A stretch of 64,000 bases of DNA from Rhizobium sophoriradicis (GCF_003939025.1 NZ_RQIH01000021.1:49185-113184); one strand, 5' to 3'; shown: positions 1 to 9,863, counted from the stretch's first letter. Numbers and translations are program-made. Notes: a model not told the origin generated them from the sequence alone.

Positions 1-3000
1 GGGTAGTGCTGTGCACTTTTGTTCTGGCGACAAAATCGAAAACGAGGGCATTCAGATTTGCCACGTACAAGCAGCCATTGCGCCGATACTCCTCCACGTT
101 CGTCGGCATTAGCAAAGGTAGCTTGTTGCCAAATCCCGCCTTTGGGACAATCGCGCTGATAATCGTTCTGACGTCCGTCGCACGGGCGATGTCGCGGAAA
201 CCTATCAGCCAATCGAGCTGGGCAGGAAATTCGACCTCGCTTCCGGGAACCCAGAAATGCGGCGTCGGCACGAAATCAGGGTCTGCTTTCTGCTCAGGCG
301 TGATATCACCGCTTAGGGCCGCATTATGGAGGTTCTCCTCGTTCACTTCGACAGAAGCCGCGCGGTGATCGAACTGATGGATCATGCGGCCAACATAGAG
401 GGGCAGCCATGGGCCGGAGCTGCTGCGATAGTGGTTGCCACCAACCGGATATGCACGCTCCCGCTCTTCGAGCTCCGAAAATGTTCGGAACAGCTTGGAG
501 TCATTCGTCATGTGGAACATGGTTGCATACTTGACCGGCCAAGCTCTCACCGGTTCGTCGCCCGAGTTGTCGATCAGAATTGGAAGGTGTGCGTAAATCG
601 CACTCGCTAACTCTGCATCCCTGCGCGAGCGGAAAATCGGTGCCGTGCCTGTATTCGGATTCACGCGGGAGAAATCGTCAGCCGTCATCGGAAAGCGCCG
701 ATCGGGATCAGAGAGCTGCGCCACATCGTGTAGAAAGAATGCGCAGGTTGCGGGAGACTTCGTCGGCGACGGGCTTGCCACGATGGCACAGAATTTAAAA
801 CTGCGATGAACGTCGGGAAAGAAGGGCGCGCTGTTGAACCCCTGGCGACCGTTCTCAAAATCGTAGAGCGCCTTGAGCCTTCCCTGTGTTGCTACACCTT
901 TAAAAAACAAGGATGCAGTTTTGTCGGATGCAATCCCGGATGGCGTTAACAGCCCTATCATCCCGTTGCGCTTGGCCAGAGCCATCGCCCGCTCAACAAA
1001 AAGCGAATAGATGTTGATATCGCCCCCGGACAGCAGCGGGTAGTCACCGCCAGATCGAGCCATGTGGGTCGCCGCTTCGGCGCGCTCGCTCGCCTTCCTG
1101 AAATCATTAGCTAAGGGATCACCTACGGCTTCCAGGTCGTCAATCATCCTCTTGCGGTCAGCGGCGCGCTGCGCAAGAGCAATTTCGCGTCGACGCGCAG
1201 CAAACCATTCGACCTGCTGAAGTTTCATCCTATCCCACGGCGGATTGCCAATGATCGCATCGAAGCCGCCGGTGAGGCCCTCGCCCTCCCAATCGCTCCA
1301 GACGCCCGGAAATGCGACCTGCCAGTTCAGGAAGCGCTCTTCCGCCATCAGCTCGCGAGCAACGGCGAGTATCTCGACAAAGCGTCGGCCGTGATCATCG
1401 CGGACTTGCGGCTCGCGCTTGCCAAGTGCAATCTCAAAAGGGTCTCCAAAGGAGCCGTCGAAAAAGCCCTGGATTGCCTTCGCGTTGTCCTTCCCTTTCA
1501 GGTCCTGCCATTCAATCGCATGAAGCAAAGAAAGGAACGCGTTAAGCGGCGCCGTCATCACCTGAACGCCTTCGAAGATTTCCTGCGAGCGGTGCGCTTC
1601 TGCGATCTCCGCATCCGGTAGGCCCTCGATGGTCTGCATCGAGGCCGCGGACCCAAGCGCCGTCTTAACCGGTTCATGAAGCAGCAGCGGGCTGCCATAG
1701 GCCGTGGCCTTTTCGATGCCAGTTTTCACCCACGAACCAAAAAGGCTGTCGCCGCAGCGGAGATGGTGGTCGAGAAACGACAGCGGCGCACCGACGGTGA
1801 AGCTGTGCAGCCAAAGCGCGACCTTTGCAAGCTCCACGGCCATCTGATTCTTGTCGACACCGTAGACACAGCGCTTGAGGACCATGCGCCGGATGATGTG
1901 ACGGTCATCGAGCTGTTCGGGATCAACGGTCCATCTACGCTCTTCGGCGTTGCCGAGAATAGTGCTGCGGATGCCTTCGATCCGGTCGGCAAGGGGTGAG
2001 ATATAGTCTGCCCACTCGACCATGGTTTCGGTTTCGGCGATAGCGGTGATGACCTGGTCGGCCATGTAGTCGACAAGGCTGACAAGAAAGTGTCCTGAGC
2101 CCATGGCCGGATCGCAGATTTTGAGATCGAGCAATTTCTCAGCCGGGTCGAACCGTCTCAGGATGCCCAGCTTGCGTCCTTCGTCCTGGTCCGAGGCTGC
2201 CAACTCTTCGGCCTTTTCCTGAAACGTGGCGAGACGCGCATCGATCAACGGCTCTAGCGTCTCGCGGATGATGAGAGCTACTAGATCATCTGGCGTGTAG
2301 TAGCTGCCTGAGCTTTTGCGCGCGAATATATTGGGGCGGATATCGACGACTTCTCCGTCCCTTACGACCTCATGCTCTAGTAGCCGCTCGTAAATCGAGC
2401 CTAGCTGTTGCACAGTCAAGTCGCGATAGTTGATGTATTTGCGCCCGCCGTCAGCTCTTTCAAAAGAGAGCTTGTCGATCACCTCCGCCATTATGGAGTC
2501 GGAAAGGCGCACCCGGCGCAGCAGCGGAGTACGTTCGGAATCGAACAGACCTCCATTATACGGCGGCAGCCCGATTGACGAGTCACCTTCGTCAATGGCG
2601 CGGCACAAATCATCGAGAACAGACCAGTAGCGTGCTGCGGTCGTCGAGAAGGTGTCGCCCCTGTCCTTGCGGTCGCCGACATCCAGTCGAACACGATCGC
2701 GCAAACCATAGTCGTCGTATCGACGGTCGTTCACAGGAAGCAGGCCGCGGTCCTCGGCATAGAGGATAAATAGCAGCCGATAGAGAAGGATCAGTGCTGC
2801 TTCTCGTACATCCTGCAGCGGGGCATCCACTGCGCTGCTGGCTATCGAACGCGCTAGCAATGGATAGATATGGTCGAACACCAGGTTCGACAGGTCGGCA
2901 GCGACGCGCTGCTCGTAGAATTTGCCTTCTTCAAGGGCGCGTAAATGGAAGGTCCTCGGATCGGTCGCGGAAGGCAGAAACGCCTCCCTTCGAAACACCA

Positions 3001-3667
3001 AAGCGAAAACTCGAAGGGCATGCCGGCGCAGTTCGTCATCAAGCGCGACCAGGCCGTCACTGGCCCCAGGGATTCCGAGAACAGCAGCAAGGTCAACTTC
3101 GAAGAACTGCTCGGAGACCGACCGAGCGCCGGAATAATAAAGTCGCCACCTGCCGCCGTTTGTGAGAATGCCCCAACGCAGGTTGCCGGCCGTCAAATCG
3201 TCGACACGCCGCAGATAGCGGAGCATCTGTGTTGATGGCGCAAGCTCCTCACCCCGCCTGCCCGATTGGCGATCAAGCGGCCGGCGCCAGCGCTTTGATT
3301 CAACTATTGCGAGGCCAAACTGATAACGCCTCCACTCTTCGGGAAATCGATCTGCCTGCGTCTTGGTTGAAGCGTCAGCAAACAGCAGGCCATCCGGCAC
3401 ATCATCCCTCCCTTTGACGGTCAGGTTTTGCTGGCGCATGGCTTGACCCCAGCCCAACCGCCGGAGAATTGGCCAGATCAAATCGTCTTCAGTTCGGGTT
3501 TCGTTAGGCGTCTGCAAAATTGGAAAGGACGAGAAGACGGCAGCTAGGTCTGCCGTCAACGCATCGACATCGTGGTCATTTAGACTTTTCCAATCCGCGT
3601 TATCTGCAATCGATTGCGTCAGAAAATCGCTGGTAAAAAGACTACCCTGAAAGATACTTTCGATCAT
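1..3667 (-). CDS. Large nuclease-methyltransferase fusion (type IIG / Eco57I-like), C-terminus outside window
   Basis: Reading leftward from the ATG at 3665-3667, one frame stays open for at least 1222 codons and leaves the window at base 1, so the gene is partial. Near residue 120 there is an IVESK stretch after a PDGLLF acidic motif, which looks like the E-x-K of an HsdR/PD-(D/E)XK nuclease domain. Near residue 458 comes YYTP, near 520 the SAM-binding motif DPAMGSGHF, and near 807 the N6-adenine catalytic motif NPPWD. This order is that of single-chain restriction-modification enzymes and of the large methylases in BREX/DISARM-type systems. It probably methylates adenine in host DNA and may cut unmodified DNA. 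It is divergent from the rest of the island, separated by about 0.7 kb. Family placement is firm; whether it acts alone or with the helicase/PLD trio at 18.6-24.8 kb is open. Confidence 0.85.
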   Translation of the reverse strand, partial: MIESIFQGSLFTSDFLTQSIADNADWKSLNDHDVDALTADLAAVFSSFPILQTPNETRTEDDLIWPILRRLGWGQAMRQQNLTVKGRDDVPDGLLFADASTKTQADRFPEEWRRYQFGLAIVESKRWRRPLDRQSGRRGEELAPSTQMLRYLRRVDDLTAGNLRWGILTNGGRWRLYYSGARSVSEQFFEVDLAAVLGIPGASDGLVALDDELRRHALRVFALVFRREAFLPSATDPRTFHLRALEEGKFYEQRVAADLSNLVFDHIYPLLARSIASSAVDAPLQDVREAALILLYRLLFILYAEDRGLLPVNDRRYDDYGLRDRVRLDVGDRKDRGDTFSTTAARYWSVLDDLCRAIDEGDSSIGLPPYNGGLFDSERTPLLRRVRLSDSIMAEVIDKLSFERADGGRKYINYRDLTVQQLGSIYERLLEHEVVRDGEVVDIRPNIFARKSSGSYYTPDDLVALIIRETLEPLIDARLATFQEKAEELAASDQDEGRKLGILRRFDPAEKLLDLKICDPAMGSGHFLVSLVDYMADQVITAIAETETMVEWADYISPLADRIEGIRSTILGNAEERRWTVDPEQLDDRHIIRRMVLKRCVYGVDKNQMAVELAKVALWLHSFTVGAPLSFLDHHLRCGDSLFGSWVKTGIEKATAYGSPLLLHEPVKTALGSAASMQTIEGLPDAEIAEAHRSQEIFEGVQVMTAPLNAFLSLLHAIEWQDLKGKDNAKAIQGFFDGSFGDPFEIALGKREPQVRDDHGRRFVEILAVARELMAEERFLNWQVAFPGVWSDWEGEGLTGGFDAIIGNPPWDRMKLQQVEWFAARRREIALAQRAADRKRMIDDLEAVGDPLANDFRKASERAEAATHMARSGGDYPLLSGGDINIYSLFVERAMALAKRNGMIGLLTPSGIASDKTASLFFKGVATQGRLKALYDFENGRQGFNSAPFFPDVHRSFKFCAIVASPSPTKSPATCAFFLHDVAQLSDPDRRFPMTADDFSRVNPNTGTAPIFRSRRDAELASAIYAHLPILIDNSGDEPVRAWPVKYATMFHMTNDSKLFRTFSELEERERAYPVGGNHYRSSSGPWLPLYVGRMIHQFDHRAASVEVNEENLHNAALSGDITPEQKADPDFVPTPHFWVPGSEVEFPAQLDWLIGFRDIARATDVRTIISAIVPKAGFGNKLPLLMPTNVEEYRRNGCLYVANLNALVFDFVARTKVHSTT

Positions 3668-4362
3668 TAACTCTTCTGCCCAATCAATCGTCTACTCGAG
3701 AACCGATAGCCCAAGTGAAGGATTCGCGCGCGCACTATTGATCCAATATCCGGTGCTATCCCCCGCTTATCAGGGGTACAGGCCGATTCTGACGTCACTC
3801 AAGGCTTTCCGATGGAGCGCCGAAGTGCGTGTGCGGCAGTATCGTCGTGCTTTTTGCCATTCGATGGTGGCGGCCACAAGCGCATATGGTAGGTGTGGTC
3901 TGGTGTCTTGCCGTCCCCGCACATATCGCCCTGGTTTCCTCGCCCGCTTCTTCCTTCAGGGAAGTGGATGCTGACGCTTAATCCGTCTAAGCCGGCATCA
4001 ATGCCCGGCCTGTCTCGTAGGTCAGATGGTAGAGCGGCGAGGTCGTAGCAGCAGTTGGTTTCTCGGGCGTAGCCAATTTCCGAGCTGCAGTTACAAAGTA
4101 CGCTCCGTTGACATGGTGAAGATGAGGACGGTTCTATGCGGCAAGCACTTGATCTGCCTCAGCGAACAAGGGAGGAGTTCCAATGCGGAAGACTAACTTG
4201 CGCACACTGGGAAATCGCTGATCGCGTTGCTGCGAAGAACCCTGGAAATCATTTACCCTACGGTAGCTTGATTTTTACGTTATTAAAGTTGCAACGGACT
4301 GTCCTTAATTATCACCTATCCCGTAAACTCCGAGAATCGACGCCGGCCTCTGGTGGAACCAC
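3668..4362. other. Intergenic region between the divergent methylase and the rightward island
   Basis: About 695 bp without a convincing gene. It must hold the leftward promoter of the methylase and a promoter for the gene starting at 4363. Short open frames inside have no recognisable protein features. A tRNA-like stretch near 4020-4090 was examined and rejected. Confidence 0.5.
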
Positions 4363-4896
4363 ATGCAGCAACTCAACGAAATCATTGCCACATCCACTGG
4401 ACGAATCGAAGCGCACTTCTTCAATTTGCCAATTGACGGCGGGGGGCCAGTCTACCGAGAACGAGTTTACTGCTACGAACTTTACCACCAACTCAGAATA
4501 CAGTGGCCGACGCAGGACCAAACCGATTTCGTGCTTAATGGCGAAGTAGACAAGCGCGGCCACCCTATACTTCATCGACTTGGGGCAGACATGTCGATTC
4601 CTGACCTGCTCGTGCACGTCCCGGGATATATGGGGCGAAACCATGCTGTGATTGAAGTTAAGCCGGGCGACAATGCGGTAAAAAATCCGCGCGGGATCGC
4701 AAAGGATCTAGTCACGCTCTCAGTTTTCCAGACGGAAGTTGGCTATGAACGCGGGTTGTATTTGTTCTATGGCTCATATCCTGAGCGACTCGTACGTGAA
4801 ATTGCTGACCGGTTGGAAGTGAGGCCACGTGTCGAGGTTTGGCTTCATGGTAAGCCCGGGCAATCTGCGGCACTCGTAGATGTGATTGGCGGCTAG
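4363..4896 (+). CDS. Small protein with PD-(D/E)XK-like nuclease motif
   Basis: A 177-residue protein. Around residues 89-107 it has PDLLVH followed by AVIEVKPG, the spacing of the D...E-x-K active site of PD-(D/E)XK nucleases and of restriction-like or Holliday-type fold proteins. The N-terminal half is acidic/aromatic with no known motif. No signal peptide or membrane segment is seen. It lies between the divergent methylase and the sigma-like gene, so it may be a standalone restriction-like nuclease or a substrate-recognition subunit. Function is inferred from the motif only. Confidence 0.6.
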   Translation: MQQLNEIIATSTGRIEAHFFNLPIDGGGPVYRERVYCYELYHQLRIQWPTQDQTDFVLNGEVDKRGHPILHRLGADMSIPDLLVHVPGYMGRNHAVIEVKPGDNAVKNPRGIAKDLVTLSVFQTEVGYERGLYLFYGSYPERLVREIADRLEVRPRVEVWLHGKPGQSAALVDVIGG

Positions 4897-5027
4897 AACC
4901 AGAGTGATGCGGTGGAGAATAAAACGGCGCATGGCATGATCTTTCACAGTCCTCCTGATGGCGAGGCAATGCTCGATGATGCCCCCGCGCACGCGCGCGC
5001 CGGAACGAGAGAGTGCGGGGCGGCACG

Positions 5028-5885
5028 ATGAACAAGCTGGAGGGAGCTCCCGAAATGGTGCACGAGGCAGTATCATGCGGGGCTGCGGAGGCAGTCGTGG
5101 TCCCGCTACGCAAACGAAGCCTCAACGGCGAACTTTACAAAAGGGACCCGAAGATAGAGACCTTGATCGGCGAATTGATGGTCCTGCCACGCGACGAGCT
5201 GATCGGCCGAGCTGCGATCACGAAGCGTTCCGACCCGGGCTACGTACCGAGCGAATGCCTCGTGTATTTCATTCGCGCGAGCCGTCACGACAATAGCGAG
5301 GCATGGTTCGAGCGCCTCTATCGTATTCTCATGGAGCGGGTGCTGCGCAGTGTGCCCAAATCAGAAAGCTCCGACGGCAAGACTGAATCGCTCACGCGCA
5401 GCGTGATCCGTGACAAAGTCTTCAGCCGGTTCGTCGGAATGCTATCCGCGGACCGAGCTTCATATGTCGGCAAACTCGACTATTTCGAAGTGCGGTTCGA
5501 TGGCGCAGTTGCGAGCCTCAGACGCGATGCCCAGGAACAGGCTTGGCGGGACGAGAACAGATCTCAAACTCTCGAATATGACGAGGAGAGCGGTGAACTG
5601 ACCGCGGAGGTGGAGAGAGCGGCCGGCGCTCATGATCCTTTTGCCGCACCGGATTTCGACGATCCGGTTTACCGGTCGCGTCTGGATGCGGCGATTGAAG
5701 CTCTACCGCCAGAACAAAGCAGGATCATATACATGCTCAAAGAGGGCTTTCCCATAGATTCAAAGGAGCCAGACGTCATGACCATCTCGAAGGCACTGGG
5801 CCGCTCCGAAAAGACGATCCGGACTTATCGCGATAAAGCGATTGCAGCATTGCGGTTGGCTCTGGCTGACGGGGAACAGCAATGA
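5028..5885 (+). CDS. Sigma-70 family (ECF-like) transcription factor
   Basis: A 285-residue protein from the ATG at 5028; an in-frame GTG at 5013 is the alternative. The C-terminal 70 residues match sigma region 4: an AIEALPPEQ helix, then a helix-turn-helix with ISKALGRSEKTIRTYRDKA. The middle (about residues 85-170) is compatible with sigma region 2 but has diverged. A charged linker rich in Glu/Asp joins the two. Its stop overlaps the start of the next gene (ATGA), so they are translated together. It heads the ubiquitin-like operon and probably controls it or a neighbouring operon. Sigma assignment rests mainly on region 4. Confidence 0.7.
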   Translation: MNKLEGAPEMVHEAVSCGAAEAVVVPLRKRSLNGELYKRDPKIETLIGELMVLPRDELIGRAAITKRSDPGYVPSECLVYFIRASRHDNSEAWFERLYRILMERVLRSVPKSESSDGKTESLTRSVIRDKVFSRFVGMLSADRASYVGKLDYFEVRFDGAVASLRRDAQEQAWRDENRSQTLEYDEESGELTAEVERAAGAHDPFAAPDFDDPVYRSRLDAAIEALPPEQSRIIYMLKEGFPIDSKEPDVMTISKALGRSEKTIRTYRDKAIAALRLALADGEQQ

Positions 5886-6460
5886 GCCCGGCTGGCGAAC
5901 GCCCCTCCCGTGAAGCCGTTCTTGATGCATTCGCGGTCGAAAGCGAGCCAGATCGCTCGACCCTCGAGCGCTACCTGCGGCTTTACCCGGAATACGCCGC
6001 GGAACTCGTTGACCTATCGCGCGAGCTGAGCCGTGAAACTTCGGAAGATGACGCACCGCTCTCCGCCGCGGATCAGGCGCTGATCGACGCCGCCTGGTCG
6101 CAACATGCGAAGTCTTTGCCAGCGGCTGGGTCAGATCCTTTTGCGGCTCTGACAGCCGACGATTGGCGCGCTGTTGCTCGCCAACTGGATGTCCCGCGCC
6201 AGGTCATCACCGCGCTGCGTGAACGGCGCGTGTCGCTGCTGAGTATCCCGCTGGGATTTCTTGATAAGCTGGCAGAAGCAATGCGCTGCTCGCTCACACA
6301 GCTACAGATGTCTTGGGGAACAGCGCCATTGACCGCAGCTCGCAGCTACAAGGCAGATGGTAAGCCAAACGCGGACGAGCAGGTCACCTTCGAGAGAGTT
6401 CTCTTCGACGCCGGCGTTTCCGATGAGAAGCGCGCTGAGCTTTTGACAGAGGCCGAGTGA
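5882..6460 (+). CDS. Unknown protein coupled to the sigma factor, possible regulator
   Basis: A 192-residue soluble protein whose ATG overlaps the sigma gene stop. The first 60 residues are short amphipathic helices with a YLRLYPEYAAEL motif similar in style to N-termini of sigma-associated proteins. Residues about 95-140 (RQVITALRERRVS, then FLDKLAEAM) resemble a degenerate XRE-like helix-turn-helix. The tight coupling suggests an anti-sigma or co-regulator of the upstream protein. No membrane segment or zinc motif is present, so it is not a classic membrane anti-sigma factor. The function is not known. Confidence 0.6.
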   Translation: MSPAGERPSREAVLDAFAVESEPDRSTLERYLRLYPEYAAELVDLSRELSRETSEDDAPLSAADQALIDAAWSQHAKSLPAAGSDPFAALTADDWRAVARQLDVPRQVITALRERRVSLLSIPLGFLDKLAEAMRCSLTQLQMSWGTAPLTAARSYKADGKPNADEQVTFERVLFDAGVSDEKRAELLTEAE

Positions 6461-6461
6461 T

Positions 6462-9400
6462 ATGGAAAGCGTGGAGCTTGCCAGGCAAGTCGCCGCCGAG
6501 CTTCACGCTCATCTGGTCGAATCCGGCGCCGATCCCTGGTCGCCATATGATTTTGTTGTCGCCGAGGCCAAGCGACGGGGCCTCGACGTTGAGCCGACAG
6601 CGGCGGGTGCGGCTGTGCTCAACGGCGGTCGCGCGACCTTCATAGCCGCCGACGACCTGATCATTCATGAGAATGTCGGTTCCTTGTTTGAAAGAGCCTT
6701 TCTTGTTGCGCACGAGATTGGACATGTCGAGCTTGGCGACGATCCCGATGATGCTCCTGCGCCGACAATCTATCCCGCGCGCGCGGCCGAGCCGTCGCCG
6801 GTCGGCATTGATCGGGTTGTCGACTATGGGCGCAGGCAGCGGCGCGAAGTTCAAATGGACCTATTCGCGCGCGAGCTGCTGCTCCCGCGCAACGTCGCGC
6901 GGGCACTTCATATCGACGAGGGGTTTTCCGCTTCCGAGATCGCCACAAAGCTCGGCGCGCCTTTCGAGGTTGTCGCGCAACAGCTGTTCGATGCCTTGCT
7001 CCTGCCGTCGGTGCCGCCGACGACCGAGGCGGCGCATGTGGAACGGCCGTCGAATCCTTTGCAAGCGGCGGCGGCGGCACATCGCGGGGAAGCCTACCTG
7101 CTCGAAGCCGGTCCAGGCACCGGCAAGACCCAAACGTTGGTTGCACGCGTCGAACGCCTTCTGGAAGATGGCGTCGATCCGAGGCGTATCCTGCTTCTGA
7201 CCTTCTCGAACAAGGCGGCGGGCGAAATGGCCGAAAGGATCGCTCGCAAGAGGCCCGAGGCGGCTGCCGCAATGTGGATTGGCACGTTTCACGCCTTTGG
7301 CCTGGATATCATTCGCCGGTTCTATGCGGAACTCGGCTTGCCGAAAGACCCGCGGATGATGGATCGGACCGAGGCGGTCGAGCTCCTTGAGGAGGAGTTT
7401 CCGCGTCTGAGGCTATCTCACTATCGCAATCTTTATGATCCCACCCAGATCATCGCCGATATGCTGGTTGCCGTGTCGAGAGCGAAGGATGAGGTGGTCG
7501 ATGCCGACACCTATGCAGTGCTCGCCGACGCGATGCTGTCAAAGGCGAGTGATCCGGAGGCGCGCGAAGCAGCAGAGCGTGCGGTCGAGGTTGCGCGCCT
7601 CTACGCCGCGTATGAGCAGCTAAAGCGCAATGCCAACTGTGTCGACTTTGGCGACCTTGTAGCGTTGCCGGTGCAGCTGCTCGAGAAGGATGCGGCTATC
7701 CGCGCGGCACTCCAGGCGCAGTACGATCACATCCTGGTCGACGAATATCAGGACGTCAACCGCAGCAGCGTGAGATTGCTGAGCGCAATACGCCCCGACG
7801 GCGATAATCTCTGGGTGGTTGGTGACGCCAAGCAGTCGATCTATCGGTTCCGGGGAGCGTCATCGTTCAACATGACACGCTTCGGCAGGCAAGACTTCGC
7901 CGGCGGCAAACGCGGTCGATTGAAGCGCAACTATCGCTCCGTGCCGGAGATCACCACCAGCTTTTCCAATTTCGCGATCGAGATGCTAGCTGGCGATGCT
8001 GATAGCGGCCTTGAGGCAGAGCGGGACGCCAATGGCTATCAACCGGAATTGCGCACGGTGCGGCGAGCCGAAGAACAGCAGGTCGGCCTGGCAGACGCGA
8101 TCGAGGAACTGCGGCGCGAGGGGCATGCCTATCGCGATCAGGCGGTTTTGTGCACCGGCAATGAAAAGCTGTCCAGGATAGGGCAAGATCTTGAGCGGCT
8201 CGGTGTGCCGGTCCTGTTCCTGGGCAGTCTGTTCGAGCGAGGTGAGGTCAAGGACCTGCTGGCGCTCCTCTCGATCCTCATCGACCGGCGCGCCATGGGC
8301 CTCGTTCGCATCGCGTGCTGGCCGGATTTCGCGATGTCTTTCGCGGACGTCGCGGCAGTATTTGCGTATTTGAGAGCCACAGATCCCGCTCCGGCAAGCT
8401 GGCTGCAAAATATCGACTCCATCCCGGACCTGAGTGAGGCAGGACGTCGGGCGCTCGGGAATCTGGCAACTGCCCTGGATGGATTCGGCGACGTCGCCTC
8501 GCCGTGGACAATACTCGCGACGCTGCTTCTTGATCGCACGCAGATTGCGGCACGTCTCGGAGCATCTTCGGACCTTGGTGATCGCACACGCGGTGTGGCG
8601 ATCTGGCAGTTCCTCAACTTTGTGCGCATACAACCGGCGGGGCGCGGGCTGCCGGTCACGCGCCTGCTCGACCGCGTGCGCAGACTTGTGCGCCTGGGCG
8701 ACGACCGCGATCTGCGCCAGTTGCCTGCAGCAGCACAGCATCTCGACGGGGTGCGGCTGATGACGATCCATGGTGCCAAGGGCCTGGAATTTGAAGCCGT
8801 GCATATCCTTGGACTTAACAGCGATACAATCCCACGCACGCCGCAGGCTCCGCCGTGCCCGGCGCCGACGGGCATGATCGCTGGTGCGGAAGGCAGCGCC
8901 CTTGATGCATTCCGGGCGGGCCAGGCCGAGGAGCAGGAATGCCTTCTCTATGTTGCGTTGTCACGCGCTCGCGACCGCCTGTTCCTTTATGCACCGACAG
9001 AGAAGAGCAATGGGCACAATCGGCCGCTCTCACCGTTCCTCGACCGCCTCGGGACCACGTTGATGCGCCGCCCGATCGTGCCGGCGCGCGCCCTTCCCCC
9101 GGCCGCAGACGCGCAGGGTGTTGAATTGATCATCGACGGACGGCTTCGATTTAGCGGACCGCAAATCGCTCTTTATGAGTCATGTCCCCGGCGCTTCTTC
9201 TACACGCATGTCCTTCAGGTCGGTGGACGTCGAACGACGACCGCATTCATGCAGTTGCATGAGGCAGTCCGCTCGGTGGTCGGGGCGGTGGTCGCGTCCG
9301 ATGTGTCTCTTTCGGAGCGTGAGCTGCAAGATCGCGCGGAAGCAGCGTTCGTCAGCCAAGGGCTTTCCGATCATGGCTATCGCGCCGAATTCCTCGATCT

Positions 9401-9863
9401 CGCCTTGGCGATGCTGCGCTTCTTTCTGTCCAGCCGCGCGGGAGCGGTCTCCGAGGAGCCCACCGCCGTCAGTCTCATAGTTGGTGGCGAGGAAATTCTT
9501 GTCCAGCCGGACGAGGTGCTGGTGCGACCCGGTGGCGTCCGCGCCGTGCGCCGCATTGGTACAGGTCACATGCGATCCACCGAGGGCAAGGATGTCGCCG
9601 CCGCGACGCTAATCCTCGCCGTCAAGCAGGCCTTCCCGGGCGCCGTCGCAGAGCTGGTCCACCTTTCGGACGGCGAGGCGCATCTGCTGTCGCTGTCCGA
9701 TCGTGAATTATCGGGGCGTAGAGACAAGCTTGCAAAGTTTCTCGGCGAAATTCGCGCGGGGCGGTTCCCTGCTGCGGTTTCATCATTCACATGCCCGAAC
9801 TGTCCCGCTTTCTTCATCTGTGGTTCGACCCCGGGAGGACCGCTTAAAAAAAAGTTTGCCTGA
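6462..9863 (+). CDS. ImmA/IrrE metallopeptidase - UvrD/PcrA helicase - degenerate RecB-like nuclease fusion
   Basis: A 1133-residue, three-part protein. Residues 1-190 are an ImmA/IrrE-type zinc metallopeptidase with HEIGH at 84-88 and a downstream FARELL helix supplying a third ligand. A superfamily 1 helicase follows: Walker A GPGTGKT at about 217, DEYQD at about 425, GDAKQSIYRFRG at about 451, and TIHGAKGLEF at about 766. The C-terminus looks like an AddB/Cas4 Fe-S nuclease, with one Cys in SCPRRFFY near 907 and a cluster in CPNCPAFFIC near 1115. The catalytic D...D-x-K positions appear replaced (RRIGTG where DYKTG is expected), so nuclease activity is probably lost. It starts 1 bp after the upstream stop, within one operon. 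The peptidase may sense or cleave a partner regulator, but that is inference. Confidence 0.85.
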   Translation: MESVELARQVAAELHAHLVESGADPWSPYDFVVAEAKRRGLDVEPTAAGAAVLNGGRATFIAADDLIIHENVGSLFERAFLVAHEIGHVELGDDPDDAPAPTIYPARAAEPSPVGIDRVVDYGRRQRREVQMDLFARELLLPRNVARALHIDEGFSASEIATKLGAPFEVVAQQLFDALLLPSVPPTTEAAHVERPSNPLQAAAAAHRGEAYLLEAGPGTGKTQTLVARVERLLEDGVDPRRILLLTFSNKAAGEMAERIARKRPEAAAAMWIGTFHAFGLDIIRRFYAELGLPKDPRMMDRTEAVELLEEEFPRLRLSHYRNLYDPTQIIADMLVAVSRAKDEVVDADTYAVLADAMLSKASDPEAREAAERAVEVARLYAAYEQLKRNANCVDFGDLVALPVQLLEKDAAIRAALQAQYDHILVDEYQDVNRSSVRLLSAIRPDGDNLWVVGDAKQSIYRFRGASSFNMTRFGRQDFAGGKRGRLKRNYRSVPEITTSFSNFAIEMLAGDADSGLEAERDANGYQPELRTVRRAEEQQVGLADAIEELRREGHAYRDQAVLCTGNEKLSRIGQDLERLGVPVLFLGSLFERGEVKDLLALLSILIDRRAMGLVRIACWPDFAMSFADVAAVFAYLRATDPAPASWLQNIDSIPDLSEAGRRALGNLATALDGFGDVASPWTILATLLLDRTQIAARLGASSDLGDRTRGVAIWQFLNFVRIQPAGRGLPVTRLLDRVRRLVRLGDDRDLRQLPAAAQHLDGVRLMTIHGAKGLEFEAVHILGLNSDTIPRTPQAPPCPAPTGMIAGAEGSALDAFRAGQAEEQECLLYVALSRARDRLFLYAPTEKSNGHNRPLSPFLDRLGTTLMRRPIVPARALPPAADAQGVELIIDGRLRFSGPQIALYESCPRRFFYTHVLQVGGRRTTTAFMQLHEAVRSVVGAVVASDVSLSERELQDRAEAAFVSQGLSDHGYRAEFLDLALAMLRFFLSSRAGAVSEEPTAVSLIVGGEEILVQPDEVLVRPGGVRAVRRIGTGHMRSTEGKDVAAATLILAVKQAFPGAVAELVHLSDGEAHLLSLSDRELSGRRDKLAKFLGEIRAGRFPAAVSSFTCPNCPAFFICGSTPGGPLKKKFA

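Noticed and set aside
4020..4095. Possible tRNA in the intergenic region
   Set aside because: A TGGTAGAGC-like D-arm is present, but no T-arm (no GTTCGA-type loop), no acceptor stem and no sensible anticodon stem.
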